Made by a program: the position numbers and the translations under genes. DNA of 49,754 nt, from contig JAAEZN010000014.1 in assembly GCA_018222835.1 (NCBI GenBank), forward strand, positions 1 through 49,754, written 5' to 3'. Source of the stretch: Algicola sp. (lineage in GTDB: Bacteria; Bacteroidota; Bacteroidia; Flavobacteriales; Flavobacteriaceae). Positions within the stretch are counted from its first letter, which is position 1, and every line of letters starts with the position of its first letter. This document shows positions 35,601 through 41,700 of this stretch, one piece after another. Under the pieces are notes generated by a model. That model searched no databases and was not told where the DNA came from. It saw nothing but the letters and a program-made list of their open reading frames with translations.

Positions 35601-36000
35601 GGAGTTGGACCTTCAGAACGAGTTCGCGGATATTGAAGTGCAAAATTTAATTCCAGAAGAGCTTGTAACCTTGGATTTTAAGAACTTTATGGAACAAATT
35701 GAAAAGATGGACACTGTTTTTGAAAAGATAAAGAAGGACCAGAAACAAGGCCATGTATTACGATATGTTGGGGATTTGCATGGAGATTTGCAACAGGACA
35801 AAGGAGTTTTGGATGTAAAACTCGTCTCTGTGCCCAAAGAGAGTGCATTGGGCCAGGTAAAGGGCTCCGATTCGATCATTGAAATTTATACGGAGTCCTA
35901 CGGAGAGCACCCACTTGTGATTCAAGGTGCGGGAGCAGGAGCTGCTGTTACGGCAAGAGGTGTATTTGGCGATATTTTAAGAATAGCAGAAAAGATATAA
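32620..36000 (+). CDS. triple fusion: homoserine O-acyltransferase, aspartokinase, homoserine dehydrogenase
   Basis: An 1126-aa protein with three enzymes in one chain. Residues 1 to about 320 are a MetX-type alpha/beta hydrolase: nucleophile Ser122 in GGSLGGG, Asp265 in NSDLFF, His298 in HGHDAFL. Residues about 322-765 are aspartokinase (ILKFGGKSLANGEG, then two ACT-like units such as LINLEGRGLLGKVGV and ISIVGMDLSS). Residues about 768-1126 are homoserine dehydrogenase (LALFGHGNVGG NAD site at about 776, VSSNKIANTLS, GVFSGSLSYIFNTF, FTEPDPREDLSGNDVGRKLLIL). The chain makes aspartyl phosphate, later homoserine, then acyl-homoserine. ATG at 32620 was chosen over a TTG six codons upstream. Confidence 0.93.
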   Translation: MLHKIDIKEYTTLSGHTQEIKLSYQLFGKPLHSAPIILVNHALTGNSNVAGEGGWWSDLIGDGKCIDTKKYTILSFNIPGNGYDGFIIENYKGFVAGDIARIFLWGLRALEIEKLFAIIGGSLGGGIAWEMTAIDPKITEHLIPVASDWKSTDWLIANCQIQEQFLVNSKQPVHDARMHAMLCYRTPESFKERFKRSTNEELQVFNVESWLMHHGKKLQERFQLSAYKLMNQLLKSIDITRDGEEAFNALQEGDTKIHIIGVNSDLFFTAEENKETFKRLAQANTNVTYGEVQSVHGHDAFLMEFEQLEKLLSTVFQKNTERIKILKFGGKSLANGEGIERVLNIIGKRHDEQEHFAVVVSARGKATDQLENLLEKAVNGEDFQKDLKKFAEYQKNNFDGVDIAEELSVIEKILSGVTLTGDYSLKTKDEVLSFGELISGKYVTAALQAKGVKATLLDSRQLIKTDDSFSNAEVDEGLSKENVLRYFHELDSDTVPVVTGFIASNKNGATTTLGRNGTNYSAALLANFLDASELINYTHVDGIFTANPDLVKDARLIDMISYSEANELANFGATILHAKTIIPLIEKNIPLRICNTFNDDNEGTLIGPNTGDGGIKSLSVLDNMALINLEGRGLLGKVGVDMRIFRALGQNDISVGIVSQGSSERGIGLVVDVSKADKAKKVLDQEFETDYSSQDINKISVVKDVSVISIVGMDLSSFHKPFNALVKNQITPLLFNNTVTGKNVSMVMKKTDLHKAINVIHGQIFGIAKKINLALFGHGNVGGTLIHQILDSKNTIEDRKSIDLKIFAVSNSTKVLLDASGIGADWKERLEKEGQQYSNEDIISFAKKHHLENLIAVDNTASKTFVEQYETLIEHGFDLVSSNKIANTLSFDQYKSIRKCLDQNQKQYLYETNVGAGLPLIDTIKLLHLSGENITRIKGVFSGSLSYIFNTFSEKDVSFSEIVKEAMENGFTEPDPREDLSGNDVGRKLLILARELDLQNEFADIEVQNLIPEELVTLDFKNFMEQIEKMDTVFEKIKKDQKQGHVLRYVGDLHGDLQQDKGVLDVKLVSVPKESALGQVKGSDSIIEIYTESYGEHPLVIQGAGAGAAVTARGVFGDILRIAEKI

Positions 36001-36001
36001 C

Positions 36002-36062
36002 TTCGAATACGCTCAACTACTGTACTTTAAAATCTCTGTTGGCTGAGCGTAGTCGAAGCCAC
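36002..36062. repeat. inverted pair of GAGCGnAGTCGA palindromes
   Basis: TTCGAATACGCTCAACTAC at 36002-36020 and GGCTGAGCGTAGTCGAAGCC at 36041-36060 are inverted copies of one core and start one base after the fusion gene stop. The first copy is worn (its own outer stem is lost). Together they could form a longer hairpin after the operon. Confidence 0.6.
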
Positions 36063-36116
36063 AATAGTTTGTTCGTTTAGGGTTTTGATGGTGTAGTTTC
36101 GACTCTGCTCAACTAC
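36041..36116. mobile_element. 76-bp miniature element, likely deletion derivative of the GIY-YIG cassette
   Basis: The left hairpin (GGCT...AGCC around GAGCGTAGTCGA) is followed by CACAATAGTTTGTTCGT, which also follows the hairpin at 36179 with one mismatch, right up to the nuclease start codon. After about 17 further bases comes an inverted right hairpin, GTAGT-TTCGACTCTGCTCA-ACTAC. So it has both ends of the cassette and no gene. Confidence 0.6.
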
Positions 36117-36178
36117 CAGTTTTTAATTTAATTGGGTAACTGAGTGAGGTGTTTACTTAAAATAGAATGTATAATTAG

Positions 36179-36554
36179 GTGTCTGAGCGTAGTCGAAGAC
36201 ACAATAGTTTGCTCGTGAAAGGTTACGTATATATATTACAATGTTCAGATGGTAGCTATTACACCGGAAGCACTGTTGATTTGGACAAGCGGTTGCGAGA
36301 GCATCAAAATGGAAAAGGAGCCAATCACACCAAGAAAAGATTGCCTGTTATATTATTGTATGTTGAAGAGTATTTGAGTATTGCAGTGGCTTTTGAACGT
36401 GAAAAGCAAATTCAAGGGTGGTCACGACCAAAGAAAGAAGCTCTTATTAATGGCGAGTTTGAGGTTTTGCCTTATTTGTCTGAATGTAAAAACGAAACGA
36501 ACTTTAAATATTATAAAGAAGAAAAATGAAGTAGCTTCGACTCCGCTCAGCTAC
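36179..36554 (+). mobile_element. GIY-YIG gene bracketed by inverted palindromes
   Basis: The left end is the hairpin GTGTC-TGAGCGTAGTCGAA-GACAC (36179-36202). The right end is GTAGC-TTCGACTCCGCTCA-GCTAC (36531-36554), inverted, 2 bases after the nuclease stop. The gene fills the space between. Read as a unit this resembles REP sequences flanking a RAYT transposase, but with a GIY-YIG nuclease in place of the tyrosine transposase. Confidence 0.55.
36215..36529 (+). CDS. single-domain GIY-YIG nuclease
   Basis: A 104-aa protein consisting of one GIY-YIG domain (UPF0213/UvrC-N type): GYVYILQCSDGSYYTGSTVDL holds the two short motifs (Tyr pairs and Gly), DKRLREHQNGKGANHTKKRLP holds the catalytic Arg and a basic helix, and AFEREKQIQGWSR holds the metal-binding Glu. 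The active site is complete. Two starts are possible: GTG at 36215, which matches family N termini (MKGYVYIL), or GTG at 36179, which would translate the left palindrome itself. It has no homologous neighbours and splits the methionine gene cluster, so it is probably an inserted gene. Confidence 0.85.
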   Translation: MKGYVYILQCSDGSYYTGSTVDLDKRLREHQNGKGANHTKKRLPVILLYVEEYLSIAVAFEREKQIQGWSRPKKEALINGEFEVLPYLSECKNETNFKYYKEEK

Positions 36555-36573
36555 CCAAGTTAGAATGATTTTG

Positions 36574-36597
36574 GTGACTGAGCGTAGTCGAAGTCAC
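36574..36597. repeat. palindrome, GAGCGnAGTCGA type
   Basis: GTGACTGAGCGTAGTCGAAG plus TCAC; the outer 5 bp GTGAC and GTCAC pair exactly. It has the same core as 36179 but a different outer stem. It lies 20 bases beyond the cassette right end. Confidence 0.7.
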
Positions 36598-36624
36598 ATT
36601 CGATTGTCATGGAAGGGTTTGAAC

Positions 36625-36641
36625 AAAGTAGTCGAAGCCAC
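36625..36641. repeat. half-palindrome remnant
   Basis: AAAGTAGTCGAAGCCAC repeats the right side of the GAGCGTAGTCGA hairpin with its left side missing, just before the metZ-like gene. Confidence 0.45.
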
Positions 36642-36661
36642 AAAATAAAAAAGGTATAAAG

Positions 36662-37822
36662 ATGAAAAAATTTGAAACAGAGGCGATTCGCACACAAATA
36701 GAGCGTAGTCAAAATTTGGAGCATTCCAGTCCCATTTATATGACCTCCAGCTTTGTTTTTGAAGATGCAGAGGATATGCGGGCCTCTTTTGCCGAAGAAA
36801 AGGAACGGAATATTTACTCCAGATATTCCAATCCCAATTCATCGGAATTGATTGAAAAAGTTTGCCAAATGGAAGGAGCAGAAAGCGGATTTGCCTATGC
36901 TTCGGGTATGGCGGCTGTTTTTTCCACCTTGGCAGCCTTGTTAAATGCCGGGGATCATATTATATCTTCCAAGAGTATTTTTGGATCTACGCATAGTTTG
37001 TTTACCCAGTTTTTCCCAAAATGGAATATTGAAACCAGTTATTTTGATGCCAGCGATTTATCTCAAATCGAAGGGTTGATCAAACCAAATACAAAAATCC
37101 TATATGCGGAAACCCCGACCAATCCTGGGGTGGATGTTTTAGATCTGGCCGTTTTGGGACAGATTGCCAAAGCACGTGGACTTATATTTATTGTGGACAA
37201 TTGCTTTGCGACCCCATATTTACAGCAACCTATAAAGTTCGGGGCCGACTTGGTCATCCACTCAGGGACCAAGTTAATGGACGGGCAAGGCAGGGTACTG
37301 GCCGGAATCACCGTAGGTAATGGTGACCTAATGGATAAAGTATATCGATTTTCAAGGATTACAGGGCCTGCATTGTCTCCCTTTAATGCTTGGGTATTGT
37401 CGCGAAGTTTGGAAACCTTGGCTGTTCGGGTTGATAGACATTGTGAGAATGCTCTGAAATTGGCTGTCTATCTCGAAGGTCATAAAAAGATTGAATGGGT
37501 CAAGTACCCCTTTTTAAAATCACACCCAAACCACGAGATTGCCAAAAAACAGATGAAAGCCGGCGGATGTGTTGTTGCTTTCGAGGTCAAGGGCGGTCTG
37601 GAAGCAGGCAGGGAATTCTTTAATGGAGTTCAATTGTTGTCCCTATCGGCCAACTTGGGCGATTCGCGAAGTATAGTAACCCACCCAGCTTCTACAACAC
37701 ACAGCAAGCTTACCACCGAAGAACGCAATGCCGTTGGTATATCGGATGGTATGGTGCGGGTATCCGTAGGCCTTGAGCATATTGATGATATTATTTCGGA
37801 TATTGAACAGGCCTTGGGATAA
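36662..37822 (+). CDS. metZ: O-succinylhomoserine sulfhydrylase-like PLP enzyme
   Basis: A 386-aa enzyme of the Cys/Met metabolism PLP family. Landmarks are EAIRTQIERSQNLEHSSPIYMTSSF, SRYSNPNSSELIEKVCQMEGAESGFAYASGMAA, DNCFATPYLQQP, the Schiff-base lysine in HSGTKLMDGQGR (Lys204) and HPASTTHSKLTTEERNAVGI. The sequence is closest in feel to MetZ, which adds sulfide to acyl-homoserine, but cystathionine gamma-synthase or a lyase cannot be excluded. With metY upstream, two acyl-homoserine sulfhydrylases would be present. It is cut off from the fusion gene by the GIY-YIG insertion. Confidence 0.82.
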   Translation: MKKFETEAIRTQIERSQNLEHSSPIYMTSSFVFEDAEDMRASFAEEKERNIYSRYSNPNSSELIEKVCQMEGAESGFAYASGMAAVFSTLAALLNAGDHIISSKSIFGSTHSLFTQFFPKWNIETSYFDASDLSQIEGLIKPNTKILYAETPTNPGVDVLDLAVLGQIAKARGLIFIVDNCFATPYLQQPIKFGADLVIHSGTKLMDGQGRVLAGITVGNGDLMDKVYRFSRITGPALSPFNAWVLSRSLETLAVRVDRHCENALKLAVYLEGHKKIEWVKYPFLKSHPNHEIAKKQMKAGGCVVAFEVKGGLEAGREFFNGVQLLSLSANLGDSRSIVTHPASTTHSKLTTEERNAVGISDGMVRVSVGLEHIDDIISDIEQALG

Positions 37823-37881
37823 GGTTTTTTTGATAGTATTCTTCTAGGGAACGGATTGTTTAATTTCGTTATATTCGTACG

Positions 37882-38289
37882 ATGCTCTCCAAGAAGACAA
37901 AATACGGACTAAAGGCACTCACCTATCTTGCAAAGGTAGATGATAGACAGCCGGTACAGATTGCTGAAATTGCCAAGCATGAAAATATTTCCCAAAAATT
38001 TCTGGAAAGTATTTTGTTGACTCTTCGAAGGAACGGATTTTTAGGTTCCAAAAAAGGAAAGGGAGGGGGATACTACCTTATAAAAGAACCCAAGGATATT
38101 CCAATGACTACTGTAATGAGGGTGCTGGAAGGTCCTATAGCCATGGTTCCATGCGTTAGCCTCAATTTCTACGAAAAGTGTGACGACTGTCCTAATGAAG
38201 ACGAATGTTCCGTACACAAGTTAATGCTTCAGGTAAGGGATAGTGCCTTAGACGTTTACCGAAACAACACCTTGGCAGATTTACTTTAA
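37882..38289 (+). CDS. Rrf2-family transcriptional regulator
   Basis: A 135-aa regulator with an N-terminal winged helix (SKKTKYGLKALTYLAKVDD, ISQKFLESILLTLRRNGFLGSKKGKGGGYYL) and a C-terminal cysteine cluster: Cys91, Cys100, Cys103 and Cys109 (PCVSLNFYEKCDDCPNEDEC). Four cysteines may hold an iron-sulfur cluster as in IscR, or sense cysteine or sulfide status as CymR does. Its place between metZ and the cys genes, and three repeated 22-bp sites upstream of those genes, suggest that it controls sulfate assimilation. Confidence 0.85.
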   Translation: MLSKKTKYGLKALTYLAKVDDRQPVQIAEIAKHENISQKFLESILLTLRRNGFLGSKKGKGGGYYLIKEPKDIPMTTVMRVLEGPIAMVPCVSLNFYEKCDDCPNEDECSVHKLMLQVRDSALDVYRNNTLADLL

Positions 38290-38352
38290 AATTCAAAAAA
38301 TATTGTTGAATAAGTTCAATTCTGTTCAATTTTAGCATCACATCTTCGATAA

Positions 38353-38374
38353 TCTACTAAAACTATAGGATAAA
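38353..38374 (+). promoter_or_regulatory. putative Rrf2 operator 1
   Basis: TCTACTAAAACTATAGG-ATAAA matches two other sites at 38433 and 41673: a CTAY half, an A-rich middle and ATAGGnTAAA. It lies about 46 bases upstream of the -7 box, so it could be an activating or auxiliary site. Confidence 0.5.
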
Positions 38375-38419
38375 AATAAATTTAGTATAAATTTTGCGTT
38401 TCATTACGAAAAATAATTT

Positions 38420-38427
38420 TATTTTTG
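38420..38427 (+). promoter_or_regulatory. -7 promoter box of the DUF2061-cysH-cysDN operon
   Basis: TATTTTTG matches TAnnTTTG; TTTG at 38393-38396 is a possible -33 element at 23-base spacing. ATG of the first gene lies 39 bases downstream. Confidence 0.6.
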
Positions 38428-38430
38428 AAA

Positions 38431-38454
38431 ACCCTATTAAATCGATAGGGTAAA
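38431..38454 (+). promoter_or_regulatory. putative Rrf2 operator 2, over the transcription start
   Basis: ACCCTAT-N7-ATAGGGT is a perfect 7-bp inverted repeat that starts 4 bases after the -7 box, so it covers the expected +1. A repressor bound there would block initiation. It is the most symmetric of the three related sites. Confidence 0.6.
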
Positions 38455-38465
38455 AAATAATTAGC

Positions 38466-38729
38466 ATGATTACTGATCAATTGATAGTTAAAAGCGGTAA
38501 GGAACAAAATACCTACTCAAAGGATATAACTTCAGAGAGTCCAAAAAGAAGTATTGCAAAATCCATTAGCTGGAGAGTTGTTGGAACTTTGGACACCATT
38601 ATTATATCATGGCTGGTTACCGGTACCTTGAGTTTGGCCTTTTCAATTGGTTTGGTGGAGCTCGTTACCAAAATGATACTTTACTTTTTTCACGAAAGAA
38701 TTTGGAACTCCATCAAATGGGGTAAATAA
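38466..38729 (+). CDS. DUF2061 membrane protein
   Basis: An 87-aa protein of the DUF2061 family with a basic N-terminal stretch (SPKRSIAKSISWRVVGTLDTIIISWLVTG) and two hydrophobic segments, ending FFHERIWNSIKWGK, the family hallmark. DUF2061 proteins are often encoded in cysteine-biosynthesis operons of Bacteroidota and Proteobacteria, but what they do is not known; help with sulfate entry is a guess. It is the first gene of the operon, 9 bases before cysH. Confidence 0.85.
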   Translation: MITDQLIVKSGKEQNTYSKDITSESPKRSIAKSISWRVVGTLDTIIISWLVTGTLSLAFSIGLVELVTKMILYFFHERIWNSIKWGK

Positions 38730-38738
38730 AAAAAAGTT

Positions 38739-39362
38739 ATGGCATTGACCCAACAAGAAATCCAGAATTTAAATAAACAGTTTAAGGGTATTTCTCCAGA
38801 AGAAATCATTTCCTGGGCAATACACCATGGTAAAACACCTGTTGTTACTACGAACTTTAGGCCTTACGAAGTTGCCATCCTACATGCAATAACACAAGTA
38901 GATGGCACCACACCCGTTATATGGTGCGATACGGGCTACAACACCCCTCAAACCTATAAACATGCAGAAGAGTTAATTTCAAGATTGGAATTGAACATTA
39001 AGTTATATGTTCCAAAACAAACATCATCCCATCGAGATGCTGTAATGGGGATTCCACAAATAGACGATCCAAAGCATGCCATATTTACGGAGCAGGTAAA
39101 GTTGGAGCCGTTCAGAAGAGCTATGGAAGAACACAGACCCGATGTTTGGTTCACCAATCTTCGTAAAGGTCAAACTGCACATAGGGATTCTTTGGATGTG
39201 TTGAGTTTGAGCAAAGATGGAGTTTTAAAAGTGAGTCCTTTTTATCATTGGAGCGATACCCAGTTAGATGCTTATTTACAAGAACATGGACTGCCCAACG
39301 AGCATAAATATTTTGACCCGACAAAAGTATTGGAAAACCGAGAATGTGGTTTGCATACCTAA
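38739..39362 (+). CDS. cysH: phosphoadenylyl-sulfate (or adenylyl-sulfate) reductase
   Basis: CysH reduces activated sulfate to sulfite. The 207-aa protein has WAIHHGKTPVVTTNFRPYEVAIL, PVIWCDTGYNTPQTY (P-loop-like Asp-Thr-Gly-Tyr) and the C-terminal ECGLHT with the single catalytic cysteine. It lacks the CC and CxxC pairs that bind the [4Fe-4S] cluster in APS reductases, so PAPS is the likelier substrate by sequence. However, no APS kinase (cysC) is seen in the operon, and CysN here has no kinase domain; PAPS would have to come from elsewhere. It lies between DUF2061 and cysD. Confidence 0.88.
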   Translation: MALTQQEIQNLNKQFKGISPEEIISWAIHHGKTPVVTTNFRPYEVAILHAITQVDGTTPVIWCDTGYNTPQTYKHAEELISRLELNIKLYVPKQTSSHRDAVMGIPQIDDPKHAIFTEQVKLEPFRRAMEEHRPDVWFTNLRKGQTAHRDSLDVLSLSKDGVLKVSPFYHWSDTQLDAYLQEHGLPNEHKYFDPTKVLENRECGLHT

Positions 39363-39420
39363 ATAATATAAACTATTGCCTTACCTATGGTAGAAGGTAA
39401 TTTGATAAAAACACATAGCC

Positions 39421-40368
39421 TTGAGCACACTAACAGAACTAATTAAAAAATCAGACACTTTGATAGGTGACGAAAGACCAAGCGCAAACGCCTTGGAGCA
39501 TGAAGCAATATACATTATTAGGGAGGTAGCGGCACAGTTTGAAAAACCTGTACTACTATTCTCCGGAGGAAAAGACTCGATAACGTTGGTGCGTTTGGCA
39601 CAAAAAGCGTTTTGGCCTGCCAAAATTCCCTTCCCATTAATGCATATAGATACAGGGCACAACTTTCCAGAAACCATTGAGTTCAGGGATAAGTTGGTAG
39701 AAGAACTTGGAGTGGAACTTATTGTGCGCAATGTCCAAGACTCCATAGACGAGGGTAAGGTTGTCGAAGAGACTGGGAAGTACGCCAGTAGGAATATGCT
39801 CCAGACCACAACTTTGTTGGATGCAATCGAGGAGTTTAAGTTCGATGCCTGTATTGGTGGAGCAAGAAGAGATGAAGAAAAGGCACGGGCCAAGGAGCGT
39901 ATTTTTTCGGTTCGAGACGATTTTGGTCAGTGGGACGAAAAGAATCAACGTCCAGAACTGTTCGATATGCTGAACGGAGAAATCGAAATAGGTCAGAATG
40001 TACGGGTATTTCCAATAAGCAACTGGACAGAGTTGGATGTTTGGAGCTACATCCAAAAGGAGAACATTGAGATACCATCGATCTATTTTGCCCATAAGCG
40101 AAATATCTTCTTGCGCGATGGATTGATTTGGTCTGCAGAAGACGAAGTCGTTTTTCGTGCTGAAGACGAACAAGTGGAGGAGCGAATGGTCCGCTTTAGA
40201 ACCGTTGGCGATATGAGCTGTACGGCCGCAGTGGAATCATATGCCGATACCATTGATAAGGTAGTAGCCGAAATCAGGGACTCCAGAATTTCTGAACGGG
40301 GCGCTCGGATTGATGACAAACGTTCCGAAGCAGCCATGGAAAAACGAAAACAACAAGGATACTTTTAA
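39421..40368 (+). CDS. cysD: sulfate adenylyltransferase subunit 2
   Basis: CysD makes adenylyl sulfate from ATP and sulfate, driven by CysN GTPase. The 315-aa protein has LLFSGGKDSITLVRLA (PP-loop), HIDTGHNFPETIEFRD and ACIGGARRDEEKARAKERIFS, and the C-terminal GAR...KRSEAAMEKRKQQGYF typical of the subunit. No ATG serves as start; TTG at 39421 is the only start after an in-frame stop at 39406 that retains the usual N terminus. It lies 58 bases after cysH and 10 bases before cysN. Confidence 0.94.
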   Translation: MSTLTELIKKSDTLIGDERPSANALEHEAIYIIREVAAQFEKPVLLFSGGKDSITLVRLAQKAFWPAKIPFPLMHIDTGHNFPETIEFRDKLVEELGVELIVRNVQDSIDEGKVVEETGKYASRNMLQTTTLLDAIEEFKFDACIGGARRDEEKARAKERIFSVRDDFGQWDEKNQRPELFDMLNGEIEIGQNVRVFPISNWTELDVWSYIQKENIEIPSIYFAHKRNIFLRDGLIWSAEDEVVFRAEDEQVEERMVRFRTVGDMSCTAAVESYADTIDKVVAEIRDSRISERGARIDDKRSEAAMEKRKQQGYF

Positions 40369-40378
40369 GAAGCAACAA

Positions 40379-41626
40379 ATGGAAGTTTTAAAATTAGCAA
40401 CAGCAGGTAGTGTGGACGATGGTAAAAGTACCTTGATCGGAAGATTGTTGTACGACACAAAATCTATGACCGACGATAAATTAGAGGCCATAGAACGTAC
40501 CAGCAAACAAAAAGGATACGATTATCTCGATTTTTCATTGGCAACTGATGGATTGGTAGCCGAGAGGGAGCAGGGAATCACTATCGATGTGGCCCATATT
40601 TACTTTTCAACACCATCCAAGAGTTACATTATTGCCGATACACCTGGACATGTCGAATACACACGTAACATGGTTACAGGAGCATCGACATCCCAAGCAT
40701 CCATTATTTTAATAGATGCACGTAAAGGGGTGATCGAGCAAACACATCGCCACTTTTTTATCAATAACCTATTAAGGATAAAAGACGTAATCGTGGCCAT
40801 AAACAAAATGGACCTGGTAGATTTCTCAGAGGAGACGTACAACAAAATCAAAGCTGACTTTGAGGAGTTGATGAAAAAACGGGAATATCAAGACCAGACC
40901 ATCACCTTTATCCCAGTCAGCGCATTAAAAGGGGATAATGTGGTAAATCGTTCAGAACATATGTCTTGGTACAAAGGCCAAACTCTGTTGGAACACTTGG
41001 AAGAACTGGACCAAAAAGATATTTATAATACCGGTACACCTCGTTTCCCTGTACAGTATGTAATCCGTCCAAAAACCGACGATTTCCACGATTTTCGTGG
41101 ATTTTCTGGGAAAGTGTATGGTGGAGAGCTCAGTGTTGGGGACGAAGTAATAGTGTTGCCATCCATGACTCGTTCTACGATAAAGGATATTTATTTTTAT
41201 GATAAAAAGTACCAAACTGCGCCACGACGCTCTTCAGTAACCATTACCTTGGAAGATGAGGTAAATGTTAGTAGGGGCGATATGTTGGTCAAGGTGGGTG
41301 ACTTGCCTACCGTGGACAAGCAATTAACGGCAACCATATCGTGGATGGATGGTGCCAGTTTTATACCCGGAGGAAAATATGTGCTACAACATGGGGTAAA
41401 TAAAGTGCTGGCCAAAGTGGATGCCATAGAGCATAAAATCAATCCGGACTATTCAGGGATAGAGGAAAATGTTTCTGCTTTGCAAATGAACGACATTGCC
41501 AAAGTACGTTTCAGGCTCAACAAACCCATTTTTTATGATAAGTTCAAAAATCACCGCACAAATGGCTCATTTATTTTAATCGACAGCCGAACAAATAATA
41601 CAGCAGGTGTAGGATTTATTGAATAG
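40379..41626 (+). CDS. cysN: sulfate adenylyltransferase subunit 1 (GTPase)
   Basis: CysN is the EF-Tu-like GTPase that drives APS formation by CysD. The 415-aa protein has GSVDDGKST (G1) at residues 10-18, REQGITIDVAHIYF (G2), DTPGHVEYTRNM (G3) and NKMDLVDF (G4), then two beta-barrel domains. It ends at the GTPase and lacks the C-terminal APS-kinase domain that some CysNC proteins carry. ATG at 40379 was chosen; a longer reading overlaps cysD and has no family support. Confidence 0.94.
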   Translation: MEVLKLATAGSVDDGKSTLIGRLLYDTKSMTDDKLEAIERTSKQKGYDYLDFSLATDGLVAEREQGITIDVAHIYFSTPSKSYIIADTPGHVEYTRNMVTGASTSQASIILIDARKGVIEQTHRHFFINNLLRIKDVIVAINKMDLVDFSEETYNKIKADFEELMKKREYQDQTITFIPVSALKGDNVVNRSEHMSWYKGQTLLEHLEELDQKDIYNTGTPRFPVQYVIRPKTDDFHDFRGFSGKVYGGELSVGDEVIVLPSMTRSTIKDIYFYDKKYQTAPRRSSVTITLEDEVNVSRGDMLVKVGDLPTVDKQLTATISWMDGASFIPGGKYVLQHGVNKVLAKVDAIEHKINPDYSGIEENVSALQMNDIAKVRFRLNKPIFYDKFKNHRTNGSFILIDSRTNNTAGVGFIE

Positions 41627-41672
41627 TATCTTCTTGCCAAAGTAAAGAAGAAGTATAGTTTTTTGATTTAAA

Positions 41673-41694
41673 TCTATAAAAAAGATAGGATAAA
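41673..41694 (+). promoter_or_regulatory. putative Rrf2 operator 3
   Basis: TCTATAAAAAAGATAGGA-TAAA matches the sites at 38353 and 38433 and lies just before the sulfite reductase ATG (7 bases). TCTAT and ATAGGA form an imperfect inverted repeat. The cysN-sulfite reductase gap of 74 bases holds no exact -7 box that I can see. Confidence 0.5.
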
Positions 41695-41700
41695 TAGGAA

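Noticed and set aside
36001-36645. A CRISPR-like series of short repeats
   Set aside because: The repeats are palindromic, in both orientations, differ in their outer bases and are not evenly spaced; there are no unique spacers of equal size and no cas genes.
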